The notes under the pieces are model-generated. The model did no database searches, was not told the origin of the DNA, and worked only from the letters and a program-made list of their open reading frames with translations. Made by a program: the position numbers and the translations under genes. Below, one piece after another: positions 6,340 to 15,300 of a stretch of 46,051 nucleotides of DNA (its first letter is position 1; the number at the start of each line of letters is the position of its first letter). The DNA is from Pseudomonas_S sp047607345 (GTDB lineage Bacteria > Pseudomonadota > Gammaproteobacteria > Xanthomonadales > Xanthomonadaceae): assembly GCA_047607345.1 (NCBI GenBank), contig JASGDF010000120.1, positions 1 to 46,051 on the forward strand, given 5' to 3'.

Positions 6340-8438
6340 GCTGGCGTTGCTCCGTCTGGACCGGCCACGGTGTCGAGCGCGATCTGCCAGGCGCGGTCGA
6401 GCGTCCGGCTCGGATTTTCGGTGATTGCGCGTGCACGGCCGCGTGCCATCAGCCTTGCCAGCGCGTCCAGCGATTGCTCGCCGCTGCGCTGGCCGCGTGA
6501 GTTGAGCAGCAGGGCATGGTCGCCCTCATGGCTGTACCAGGCCAGGCGGAGGCGGATGACGCCCGTCTGGGGTGTATCGCGGGCGATTTCGAACCAGGTG
6601 CCGTGGGGCAACCTGCGCAGCTGGTCGAGGCAGGTCTGTTCCTCCGGCGTGCGCGGTGGTGCAGGGGGCACGGGCGTGGATTCCCTGGCCGGAAGGGCGT
6701 GCTCCCGCAGCAGCGCCGCCACGTCGGCCTTGGCCCCGGTCAGGCGCAGCGTGATCGCCTGCGCTTCCTCTTCGGGGTAGCCGACCTGTAGCAATGCTTT
6801 CTCGATCGCGCTGGACAGTCGTGCGTCGGACAGCGCGCCGCCTGGTGAGCTGGCTGCGTCAATGATCCGCCGGGTGAGTTGCACCAGCTCGGTCCAGGTC
6901 TCCGACTTCTCATGCTTGCGCAGCTGAGCCAGAGTCAGCACGTCGGTCCATGCCTGATCGAGCAGGGTGTGAACGTATCGGGCAGCCGGTAAGGGGTGCC
7001 CGCGCAGTTCGTTCTCGATGATGGTCCTGGCACGCAGGCGGGCGCTTTCCAAGCGCTGTCGGCCGCGCGCGGCCTCGATCTGGCGGCGCTCGGCCAGATC
7101 GGCCTTGTGCGTGCTGGCCTGCAAATGACGCTGCACGACGCGATTGGCTTGCTCGAATACTTGTTCGTCGCCCTGGTAGTACCGGCACACATGCTCGATG
7201 GCTTGTTGCAGCAGCGGCAGCAACTGCGGGTCCAGTTCCTCGCCGGCCTGCCAGTGGGTGCCGGACTCGGCCACCGCGTCCAGCAGCCCGCGCGCGGGAT
7301 GCTGCGGGCGCAGGAAGAAGTGACGATCGCGCAGCGCGGCCTGTGCCAGCGGCAGTTGCAGGCGCGCCAGCAGGGCCGATGCGGGCGCGTCGGGGCGCAG
7401 CTCGCGTCCGAGTTCGTCGTACAGCCGTTCCAGCAACGCGAACGTGGCTGCATCGGCGCTGGCCAGTTCGGGTTGTGGGCCGTGCGTCTGGCGCAGGCGT
7501 TCCAGCAGCGCCTGGCGGAGTTGCTTCGGCACCTGCGGCCGCCCGGTATCCGCCGGTGTGGCCTGCATCGCCTGCAGCGCCGCCAGCAGGTCGGTGGTGG
7601 GTACGCTTTCACGTGGACTCGTCCGCGCGGCAGGCCTGGTCCAGGTCGGCGGAATCGATGCCGCAGGCCGCGGGCTTTCCGGGTGTGAGCCAGCCGCGCG
7701 CGGCATGCGCGGTTCACTGCGTATGCGCCGCGGGATGAACTGTAGGTCGGGCAATACGCCTGAGCTTTCCAGCATCAGGTTGAGCGCGTCCAGCAGGCGC
7801 GGATAGTCGGTCAGTACATGGCGTTCGAAGCTGTGCCAGAGCAACTGCTGCGAGGAATGGCTCAGTTGCAGTGCCGGCATCGCCTCGCGCAGGGCGTGGC
7901 ACAGCGACTGCGGGCCGGCGGGGATGCGCGACAGTTCGAAAGCCGGTGATCCGGCGAGCACGCCGAGGCGCTGGCCGAGCAGCAACAGGGCCATGCTGGA
8001 GCGGGTCTCGTGCCGGCGCACGATGTCGGCCAGGACGATTTCCTGGTTGATCTGTGCGTCTTCCACCAACGACAGCGCCTGATAGTCGATCGAGGGCACG
8101 CGTGCAGTGGCGGCGCTGTTGGTGGAGGCGGGCTGGCGCAGCCTGGTCAGTTGTGTTTCCACGGTTGCGAGCACACGCGGCGGCAGCTCGGCGCGGTGGC
8201 GGCGCAGCGCGTGCAGGTCGGCGACTGCTTCGGACTGCATGCCGTGTTGGCGCGCGGTTTCGACCTGCTCGATCATTTGTCGTTCGAACTCGGTCAGCAT
8301 CGTGCCGAGGCGCGGTCTCAGTTCGTCGGTGACGCTGGCGAGGTAGCCCTGGAGAATGTGCGCGACGCGTGGGGGTAACGCTGCGAAGGCCGAGGCTGTC
8401 GGTGCGAAGACCGGCGGGAACGTGGAGGGTGTGGACAT
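6336..8438 (-). CDS. DUF1631 family protein
   Basis: The product is 700 residues, largely helical and Arg/Gln-rich. A C-terminal beta-rich region contains GTWFEI and RLRLAWYSHEGDHALLLNSR, typical of DUF1631 proteins. The family is cytosolic and its biochemical role is not established, but it often accompanies PilZ genes as here. I chose the ATG at 8438 (MSTPSTFPPVF). The frame extends to a GTG at 8519, but that codon lies almost on the predicted transcription start, so using it would make the mRNA leaderless. Pro/Arg-rich low-complexity sequence around residues 250-290 separates the N- and C-terminal helical parts. Confidence 0.8.
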   Translation of the reverse strand: MSTPSTFPPVFAPTASAFAALPPRVAHILQGYLASVTDELRPRLGTMLTEFERQMIEQVETARQHGMQSEAVADLHALRRHRAELPPRVLATVETQLTRLRQPASTNSAATARVPSIDYQALSLVEDAQINQEIVLADIVRRHETRSSMALLLLGQRLGVLAGSPAFELSRIPAGPQSLCHALREAMPALQLSHSSQQLLWHSFERHVLTDYPRLLDALNLMLESSGVLPDLQFIPRRIRSEPRMPRAAGSHPESPRPAASIPPTWTRPAARTSPRESVPTTDLLAALQAMQATPADTGRPQVPKQLRQALLERLRQTHGPQPELASADAATFALLERLYDELGRELRPDAPASALLARLQLPLAQAALRDRHFFLRPQHPARGLLDAVAESGTHWQAGEELDPQLLPLLQQAIEHVCRYYQGDEQVFEQANRVVQRHLQASTHKADLAERRQIEAARGRQRLESARLRARTIIENELRGHPLPAARYVHTLLDQAWTDVLTLAQLRKHEKSETWTELVQLTRRIIDAASSPGGALSDARLSSAIEKALLQVGYPEEEAQAITLRLTGAKADVAALLREHALPARESTPVPPAPPRTPEEQTCLDQLRRLPHGTWFEIARDTPQTGVIRLRLAWYSHEGDHALLLNSRGQRSGEQSLDALARLMARGRARAITENPSRTLDRAWQIALDTVAGPDGATPA

Positions 8439-8528
8439 GTGGACGGCTGCGGATTTTGCCTGTTGCCTTGCGGCATCGGATTGCCCCCCGCTACATCTCC
8501 AGGGCAGTTCCAGATGCACTCGTTACCT

Positions 8529-8573
8529 ACTATATAAGGTGACTCATCCTGTCGAATGTGTCCAATTTGGACA
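8529..8573 (-). promoter_or_regulatory. Candidate promoter with 15-bp operator upstream of DUF1631-PilZ
   Basis: On the minus strand TTCGAC and TATAGT are spaced by 16 bases (the -10 box is at 8529-8534). Just upstream of the -35, 8559-8573 is a perfect dyad TGTCCAA-T-TTGGACA. The arrangement suggests a promoter controlled by a dimeric DNA-binding protein. Which regulator is involved cannot be told. Confidence 0.45.
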
Positions 8574-8660
8574 TTGGGTCGCGGATGGTGTCTTGACTTC
8601 AGGGGCAGGGGCATCGGCGGGTGCGCGCGGGCGGTGGTGAGCGTCCAGGGTCACCGGCCT

Positions 8661-9062
8661 TCAGGCGGCGCTGGCGCTGTGGCGACGCGGGCGAATGAGC
8701 CGGCGGATCGCCCGCAGCAGTTGTTTGGGCGTGTACGGCTTTGCCAGGAAGGCGACTCCTTCCGGCAGGATCTCCTCGACATATTCCGGGGCCAGCCCCG
8801 AGGTCAGCAGCACGGGGATGCCGAACGGCGCTTGCAGGGCCCGAAGCGCCAGTTCGATGCCGCTCGATGAGCCAGGGAAATGGATGTCGGAGAACACCGC
8901 GTCGATGCGCGGATCGTGGTGGAGCAATGCGATCGCGGCCTCCACGGTGCCCGCGCTGCGGCAGACGAAGCCGTAGCTTTCCAGCACCAGGCAGCTCAGC
9001 TGGCGGGTGCCATCGCCATCCTCGGCTATCAGGATGACGGGGCGATCGGTGGGGCTGTGCAT
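8661..9062 (-). CDS. Single-domain response regulator (CheY-like receiver)
   Basis: This 133-residue receiver domain has the acidic pair in ILIAEDGDG, the phosphoacceptor Asp in DAVFSDIHFPG, the Thr/Ser position in VLLTSG and the conserved Lys in FLAKPYTP. There is no output domain. The start ATG at 9062 (MHSPTDRPVIL) was preferred because the 51 residues upstream in the frame have no family similarity. The cognate kinase is not nearby. It is in the same orientation as the DUF1631-PilZ genes but separated from them by 222 bases containing a separate promoter. Confidence 0.88.
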   Translation of the reverse strand: MHSPTDRPVILIAEDGDGTRQLSCLVLESYGFVCRSAGTVEAAIALLHHDPRIDAVFSDIHFPGSSSGIELALRALQAPFGIPVLLTSGLAPEYVEEILPEGVAFLAKPYTPKQLLRAIRRLIRPRRHSASAA

Positions 9063-9141
9063 GGCGGCTCTCGGGTGCGCGAGCCGCATTCTGCTGGGGC
9101 GGGCGGTGAAATGGCCGTCAAAGCAAGCCGGCCGGGGCCAT

Positions 9142-9615
9142 CTACCAGGCCGGGCCGGGGCCGTAGCCGTAAGGGCCACGCCCGAAATAGCCGGGCCCTT
9201 CGCTGCGGCCGACACTGATGCTGATGCCGACTTCGCGGGCGTTGCCGTCGTCGTCGTAGTAGGTCTTGCAGCTGTTCAGGTTGGCGCCCTGCCAGTTGCT
9301 GCTGCCGCCGCGACTGGAATAGCCAAAGCCGGTGGTGACACTGCCATGCAGCTCACCCTTGCACTGTTCGGCGCGGGCGGCGATCCGCTGTTGTTCGCGC
9401 ACGGTGGCCGAGGCGGACTTGCCGCTCTTGTCGCCGTAGAAGGTGCCGGGCGGGTCTTTGGAATAGCCGGTGTCGCCGCGATACTGGATCGGTTCCTTCG
9501 GCACGCTCAGATCGAGCGCGCTGGCGGAGGTGTCGGTGTCGGTGGTGCCGGTTTCCTGGGCCATCGCGCTGGTGCAGGCGAACAGGGCGCCGAGCAGGAG
9601 GAGGCTGTATTTCAT
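9142..9615 (-). CDS. Secreted protein of unknown function
   Basis: This 157-residue protein starts with a signal peptide (MKYSLLLLGALFACTSAMA, then Q). A Thr/Asp-rich stretch follows, then a charged middle with QQRIAARAEQCKGELHGS, a Gly/Ser/Asn segment with the second mature cysteine (NSCKTYYDDDG), and a Gly/Tyr/Pro-rich tail. Two mature cysteines could form one disulfide. A lipoprotein reading (LFAC) is possible but the site is poor. I do not recognise the family; similar short secreted proteins occur in Xanthomonadaceae. The start at 9615 was chosen for its signal peptide. Confidence 0.7.
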   Translation of the reverse strand: MKYSLLLLGALFACTSAMAQETGTTDTDTSASALDLSVPKEPIQYRGDTGYSKDPPGTFYGDKSGKSASATVREQQRIAARAEQCKGELHGSVTTGFGYSSRGGSSNWQGANLNSCKTYYDDDGNAREVGISISVGRSEGPGYFGRGPYGYGPGPAW

Positions 9616-9782
9616 GGACGGAACTCTCGGGAAGACGGGGCATCCGGTGCCTGGATCATTGAGCATGAAACTAGCACGCACGCTTGAATGGAGGCTGTCG
9701 ATTTCCGGGATTTTTCTTGCGGCAATGACACAGGCGGGTCGAGCCCGGCGAGCGGCCGGGCAAGCTCGGTCGCGCTCCGGCT

Positions 9783-11585
9783 CTAGCCTTGTTCCTGCAC
9801 GATATCGATCAGCTGCTGGCCGTAGCGGGCCAGCTTGCCGCCGCCGATGCCGCCGACGCGGGCCAGCTCGTCGAGGCTGGCCGGGCGTTGCTCGGCGATG
9901 TTGCGCAGGGTGCTGTCGTGGAAGATCACGAAGGCCGGCACGTTCTGTTCCTTGGCCAGCTGCGCGCGCAGGTCGCGCAGCGCGTTGAACAGGCCCAGGT
10001 CCTGCGGTTGCACCGGCAGCCCGGTGCGCGGCGTGCTGCTGCGGTCACGCTCGCGCGCGGTGGTCTGGTCGCGTCGCATCATCACCTGGCGCTGGCCCTT
10101 GAGCACCTGCCGGCTGGCGTCGGTCAGACGCAGTCCGCCGTGGCCCTCGCTGTCCACCTCCAACAGGCTGGAGGCGACCAGCTGGCGGAACACGCTGCGC
10201 CAGGCGCGCGAATCCAGGTCGCGGCCGATGCCGTAGGTGCTGAGCTTGTCGTGGCCGAACTGGCGGATCTTGTCGGTGTCGGCGCCGCGCAGGATGTCGA
10301 TCAGCTGGCCGACGCCGAAGCGCTGGCCGCTGCGGTAGACGCAGCTGAGCGCCTTCTGCGCCGCGACGGTGGCGTCCCAGCTGGCGGCCGGGGTCAGGCA
10401 GTTGTCGCAGTTGCCGCAGGCGGCCGGGTAGGTCTCGCCGAAGCCGGCCAGCAGCACCTGGCGCCGGCACTGCATCGATTCGCAGTAGCCGAGCAGGTGA
10501 TCGAGCTTGGCGCGCTCCAGGCGCTTGCGCTCCTCCGGCGCCTCGCCCTGCTCGATCATCTGCTTGAGCAGCACCACATCGCCCAGTCCGTAGCACAGCC
10601 AGGCCTCGGAGGCCTCGCCGTCGCGGCCGGCGCGGCCGGTCTCCTGGTAGTAGCCCTCCATCGACTTGGGCAGGTCGACGTGGGCGACGAAGCGCACGTC
10701 CGGCTTGTCGATGCCCATGCCGAAGGCGATCGTGGCGCACATCACGATGCCTTCCTCGCGCAGGAAGCGGCGCTGGTTGCGTGCGCGCACCTCGGCTGGC
10801 AGGCCGGCATGGTAGGGCAGGGCGGTATAGCCCTGCGCGGCGAGGTGTTCGGCGGTCTCCTCGACCTTGCGCCGCGACATCGCGTAGACGATGCCGGCCT
10901 CGCCGCGGTGGCGCGCCATGAAGTCCAGCAGCTGGCGGCGCGCGTTGTCCTTCTGCACCACGGTGTAGCGGATGTTGGGGCGGTCGAACGAGCTGACGAA
11001 GTGCTCGGCGTGGACCAGGTCCAGGCGCTCGGCGATCTCGCGCTGGGTCGGCGGGTCGGCGGTGGCGGTCAGGGCGATCCGCGGGATCTGCGGCCAGCGT
11101 TCGTGCAGCACGGTCAGCTGGCGGTATTCCGGGCGGAAGTCGTGGCCCCACTGTGACACGCAGTGGGCTTCGTCGATCGCGAACAGGGCGACCGGCGAGC
11201 GCTCCAGCAGCGACAGGAAGCGTGGGGTGAGCAGGCGCTCGGGGGCGACGTAGAGCAGGTCCAGCTCGCCGGCCTGCAGCGCGCGTTCCACGCGCTGGGC
11301 GTTCTCGGCGTCGAGGGTGGAATTGAGGAACTCGGCACGCACGCCGAGCTGGCGCAACGCCTCGACCTGGTCCTGCATCAGCGCGATCAGCGGCGAAACC
11401 ACGATGCCGGTGCCCTCGCGCAGCAGCGCCGGCACCTGGTAGCACAGCGACTTGCCGCCACCGGTCGGCATCAGCACCAGCGCATCGTTGCCGGCGGCGA
11501 CGTGCTCGACGATGGCCTGCTGGTTGCCGCGGAAGGCGTCGTAGCCGAAGACGCGCTTCAGCAGTTCATGGGCGGAGGAAGACAT
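9783..11585 (-). CDS. recQ: ATP-dependent DNA helicase RecQ
   Basis: This 600-residue 3'-5' SF2 helicase functions in recombination and fork repair. Motifs in order are FRGNQQAIVEHV (motif 0), MPTGGGKSLCYQ (Walker A), AIDEAHCVSQWGHDFRPEY (Walker B DEAH and the RecQ aromatic loop) and QETGRAGRDG (motif VI). The zinc cysteines follow in CRRQ...CGNCDNC, and then the winged helix. A C-terminal HRDC domain starts near residue 520 (LFNALRDLRAQLAKEQNVPA). Length matches the family. It is monocistronic, with a hairpin-rich 170-bp gap after it that contains a GCCCGGC/GCCGGGC stem but no clear T-tract. Confidence 0.97.
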   Translation of the reverse strand: MSSSAHELLKRVFGYDAFRGNQQAIVEHVAAGNDALVLMPTGGGKSLCYQVPALLREGTGIVVSPLIALMQDQVEALRQLGVRAEFLNSTLDAENAQRVERALQAGELDLLYVAPERLLTPRFLSLLERSPVALFAIDEAHCVSQWGHDFRPEYRQLTVLHERWPQIPRIALTATADPPTQREIAERLDLVHAEHFVSSFDRPNIRYTVVQKDNARRQLLDFMARHRGEAGIVYAMSRRKVEETAEHLAAQGYTALPYHAGLPAEVRARNQRRFLREEGIVMCATIAFGMGIDKPDVRFVAHVDLPKSMEGYYQETGRAGRDGEASEAWLCYGLGDVVLLKQMIEQGEAPEERKRLERAKLDHLLGYCESMQCRRQVLLAGFGETYPAACGNCDNCLTPAASWDATVAAQKALSCVYRSGQRFGVGQLIDILRGADTDKIRQFGHDKLSTYGIGRDLDSRAWRSVFRQLVASSLLEVDSEGHGGLRLTDASRQVLKGQRQVMMRRDQTTARERDRSSTPRTGLPVQPQDLGLFNALRDLRAQLAKEQNVPAFVIFHDSTLRNIAEQRPASLDELARVGGIGGGKLARYGQQLIDIVQEQG

Positions 11586-11641
11586 GCGCCCAAGAATACC
11601 GCGCGGATCAAGCCGGGCGGGTAGGAAAACGCCGCGTAGTT

Positions 11642-11711
11642 TGTAGGAGCGACTTCAGTCGCGATGGGGCTTTCCCGGTAGAGCCCCATCGCGACTGAAG
11701 TCGCTCCTACA
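11642..11711. repeat. Palindromic repeat family A (copy 1)
   Basis: Two perfect 30-bp inverted arms start TGTAGGAGCGACTTCAGTCG and are separated by a 10-base loop. It lies between recQ (divergent) and the 3' end of dps, 20 bases after the dps stop, where it could also act as an mRNA end stabiliser or terminator. Related copies lie at 14338, 26404 and 45671. Confidence 0.95.
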
Positions 11712-11731
11712 GGAGCAGCGGCCGCGCTAGG

Positions 11732-12277
11732 TCAAGCCAGCAACGAACGCAGCATCCAGGCGTACTTCTCGTGGGTCTGCAGGCGCTGGGTCAGCAGGTC
11801 GGCGCTCGGATCGTCGCCGGCATTGTCGGCGGTGCTCAGCACCTTGCGCGCGGTACGGCACACCGCTTCGTTGCCGGTGACCAACTGGCGTACCATCTCG
11901 CGCCAGTCGGCGCTGTCGCTCAGCCCCGGCTCCTCCGGGATCGAGGTCAGCGACAGGTATTCCTTGTAGGAGCCCGGCGCGTTGTAGCCCAGCGCGCGGA
12001 TACGCTCGGCGACGTCGTCCAGCGCGGCCCACTGCTCGGTGTACTGGGTCTCGAACATCGTATGCAGCGAATTGAACATCGAGCCGGTGACGTTCCAGTG
12101 GAAGTTGTGGGTCTTCAGGTACAGGGTGAAGGCGTCGGCCATGTAGTGCGACAGGCCATCGGCGATCTTCTTGCGATCGCCGCCCTTGATCCCGATATCG
12201 ATGTTCGGCGCGGACGCGGCCACCTCGGCCAGGGTCTTGGTGGCGCTCTTCTTGGCGGTGCTCTTGGTCTTGGCCAT
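11732..12277 (-). CDS. dps: Dps family DNA-binding ferritin-like protein
   Basis: The 181-residue product is a Dps mini-ferritin that oxidises and stores iron and protects DNA in stress. The N-terminal tail MAKTKSTAKKSATK is Lys-rich, as in DNA-binding Dps proteins. Ferroxidase ligands are visible in THNFHWNV and in EQWAALDDVAERI. The ATG at 12277 has an ideal AAGGAG ribosome binding site. The longer frame upstream was rejected. The gene is divergent from hrpA across 86 bases containing a CCAATA/TATTGG dyad. Regulation by OxyR or Fur is usual for dps, but I could not fit a full OxyR site. Confidence 0.95.
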   Translation of the reverse strand: MAKTKSTAKKSATKTLAEVAASAPNIDIGIKGGDRKKIADGLSHYMADAFTLYLKTHNFHWNVTGSMFNSLHTMFETQYTEQWAALDDVAERIRALGYNAPGSYKEYLSLTSIPEEPGLSDSADWREMVRQLVTGNEAVCRTARKVLSTADNAGDDPSADLLTQRLQTHEKYAWMLRSLLA

Positions 12278-12339
12278 GGGGGTCTCCTTAGCGGCGTGAT
12301 AGGGCGTCACAATAGACGCGATATGTGATTTATTGAAAT

Positions 12340-12352
12340 CCAATAATATTGG
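12340..12352. promoter_or_regulatory. 13-bp dyad in the dps-hrpA divergent region
   Basis: CCAATA-A-TATTGG is a perfect inverted repeat between the divergent starts of dps and hrpA, in the most AT-rich part of the gap. It lies 12 bases before the hrpA start. It is a candidate operator for dps. Confidence 0.35.
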
Positions 12353-12363
12353 CCTAGCGATTG

Positions 12364-15300
12364 ATGTCGTCTATTGAATCTGATTCCAGCGTCAACCTTC
12401 GTGAAGGGCGGGCGGCGATCGAGCGGGCGATGTCGCGCGATCGGGGCCGCCTGCTCGGCCTATGGTCGCGCTGGCGCGGCCAGCCGGGCAACCCGAAGCT
12501 GCGCGAGGCGTTCGAGCAGGCCGCGCGGGCATCCGTGGCCCGCTGCGAGGCACGCGCGCAGGCGCAGCCTGCGGTCTCGCTCGACGAGCAGTTGCCGATC
12601 GCGCGCGAGGCCGCGCGCATCATCGAGGCGATCCGCGCGCACCCGGTGGTGGTGATCGCCGGCGAGACCGGCTCGGGCAAGACCACCCAGCTGCCCAAGC
12701 TGTGTCTGGCGGCCGGACGCGGCATCGCCGGGATGATCGGCTGCACCCAGCCGCGCCGGATCGCCGCGCGCGCGGTCGCCACGCGCGTGGCCGAGGAGCT
12801 GAAGGCGCCGCTGGGCACCACCGTGGGCTTCCAGGTGCGCTTCACCGACAAGGTCGGCGATGCCTCGCGGATCAAGTTCATGACCGACGGCATCCTGCTG
12901 GCGGAGATCGCCAGCGACCGCTGGTTGTCGGCCTACGACACGATCATCGTCGACGAGGCGCACGAGCGCAGTCTCAACATCGACTTCTTGCTGGGCTATC
13001 TCAAGCAGCTGCTGCGCAAGCGCTCGGACTTGAAGCTGATCGTCACCTCGGCGACGATCGACACCGCGCGCTTCTCGCAGCATTTCGACGATGCGCCGGT
13101 GATCGCGGTGGAAGGTCGTACCTATCCGGTCGAGGTGCGCTACCGCGCGCTCGAAGGCGGGAACGACGCCGGCGGCGAGCCGCGCGAGGGCGAGCGCAGC
13201 GTCAACGACGCGATCGTGGCGGCGATCGACGAGATCACCCGCGCCGACCCGCGCGGCGACGTGCTGGTGTTCCTGCCGGGCGAGCGCGAGATCCGCGATG
13301 TCCATCATGCGCTGGAGCGGCGCAAGTACCGCGAGACCGAGGTGCTGCCGCTGTACGCGCGGTTGTCGGCCAACGACCAGGACCGGGTGTTCAACCCCGG
13401 GCCGCAGCGGCGCCTGGTGCTGGCGACCAATGTCGCCGAGACCTCGCTGACGGTGCCGCGGATCCGCTACGTGGTCGATCCCGGGCTGGCGCGGGTCAAG
13501 CGCTACAGCCCGCGCCAGAAGCTGGACCGGTTGCACATCGAGCCGATCAGCCAGGCCAGCGCCAACCAGCGCACCGGGCGCTGCGGGCGCATCGCCGAGG
13601 GCGTCTGCTATCGCCTCTACGCCGAGGCCGACTTCCTGGCGCGCCCGGCGTTCACCGACCCGGAGATCCGGCGCTCGTCGCTGGCGGGCGTGATTTTGCG
13701 GATGCTGCAGCTCGGGCTGGGCAGGATCGAGGACTTCCCGTTCCTGGAGGCGCCGGACGAGCGCGCGATCGCCGATGGCTGGCAGCAGCTGGTCGAGCTG
13801 GGCGCGGTCGATGGCGAGCGCCGGTTGACCCCGACCGGCAAGCAGATGGCGCGGCTGCCGGTGGACGTCAAGCTGGCGCGGATGCTGGTCGCCGCGCAGC
13901 GGCAGGGCTGCTTGCGCGAGATGACGGTGATCGCCGCGTTCCTGGGCATCCAGGACCCGCGCGAGCGCCCGCCGGAGGCACGCGAGGCGGCCGACAACGC
14001 GCATGCGAAGTTCGCCGATGCGCGCTCGGAATTCGTCGGCATCCTGCGGCTGTGGGAGGCGTACCGGCAGGCGCACGAGGACCTGACCCAGTCCAAGCTG
14101 CGCGACTGGTGCGAGCGGCATTTCCTGGGGTTCCTGCGCATGCGCGAGTGGCGCGAGCTGCATCGACAGTTGCGGCTGCTGTGCGAGGAGCTTGGCTGGC
14201 GCGAGGAACCGGCCGGTACGCTGCTGGCCTCGTTGCTGGCCGGGCCGGCGGCGGCCGAGCGCGGCGATGCCGGCCGGCCGACCCGTGGCGAGCTGCATCG
14301 CGCCGCGCGGCTGGCGCGCGAGGGCAAGGTTGTGGCTTCTGCAGGAGCTGCTTCAGTCGCGATGGGCTCTAACGGGAACGCCTCATCGCGACTGATGGCC
14401 CGAGGCCACCCGGAGTCGCTCCTGCAGACTCCGCAGCCGGCATACATCGGCGAGCGCGAGCGCGCCGCCGCCTACCAGGCGCTGCATCGCGCGTTGCTGG
14501 CCGGCTTGCCAACGCAGATCGGCCATCGTACCGAGAAGGGCGATTTCCAGGCGCCGCGCCAGCGCCGCTTCGCGCTGTTCCCCGGCTCGGCGCTGGCCAG
14601 GAAGACACCACCGTGGGTGCTCAGCGCGACGCTGCTGGACACCCAGAAGGTGTGGGGCCTGACCAATGCGGCGATCGAGCCGGATTGGGTCATCGCCGAG
14701 CTGGGCCACCTGCTGCTGCGCAAGCATTTCGATCCGCACTGGTCGCGCTCGCAGGGCCAGGTGCTGGCCTCCGAGCAGGTCAGCCTGTTCGGGCTGGTGC
14801 TGGCGCCGAAGAAGCCGGTGCACTACGGCCGGATCGATCCGGCCGGCGCGCACGACATCTTCGTGCGCCAGGGCCTGGTGAGCGGCGAGATCGACACCCG
14901 CGCCGGCTTCGTCGCCGATAACCTGCGCACGCTGGAACAGGCGCGCGAGGAGGAAGCCAAGCTGCGCCGCGCCGGACTGGTCGCCGACGAGGACTGGCAG
15001 GCGCGCTGGTACCTGGACCGGGTGCCTGGCGAGATCCATTCCGCCCGTGCGCTGGACGCGTGGTGGAAGGCGCTGCCGGAGGACAAGCGGCGCAGCCTGC
15101 GCTGGACCCTGGCCGACCTGCTGCCCGGCGAGGGCAGCGAGCAGGATCGCTATCCGAAGTACTTCCCGCTGGGCGACGCGCGGCTGGCGCTGCACTACCG
15201 GTTCGAGCCGGGCGCGGCCGACGACGGGGTGACGCTGGAGGTGCCGCTGCACCTGCTCAACGCGCTCGATCCGGCGCGGCTGTCGTGGCTGGCGCCGGGC

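Noticed and set aside
5825..6436. N-terminal extension of the cyclase frame up to 6436
   Set aside because: It would remove the signal peptide from the N-terminus and overlap the PilZ gene; no homology in the added residues.
9720..9782. GCCCGGC/GCCGGGC hairpin as recQ terminator
   Set aside because: The stem is real but no T-tract follows on the recQ strand, so I did not annotate it as a terminator.
11642..11711. CRISPR-like array from the repeated GTAGGAGCGACTTCAGTCGC motif
   Set aside because: Copies are single palindromes thousands of bases apart with no spacers or cas genes.
12278..12340. OxyR site upstream of dps
   Set aside because: ATAG/CTAT half sites occur but not at the required 7-base spacing.
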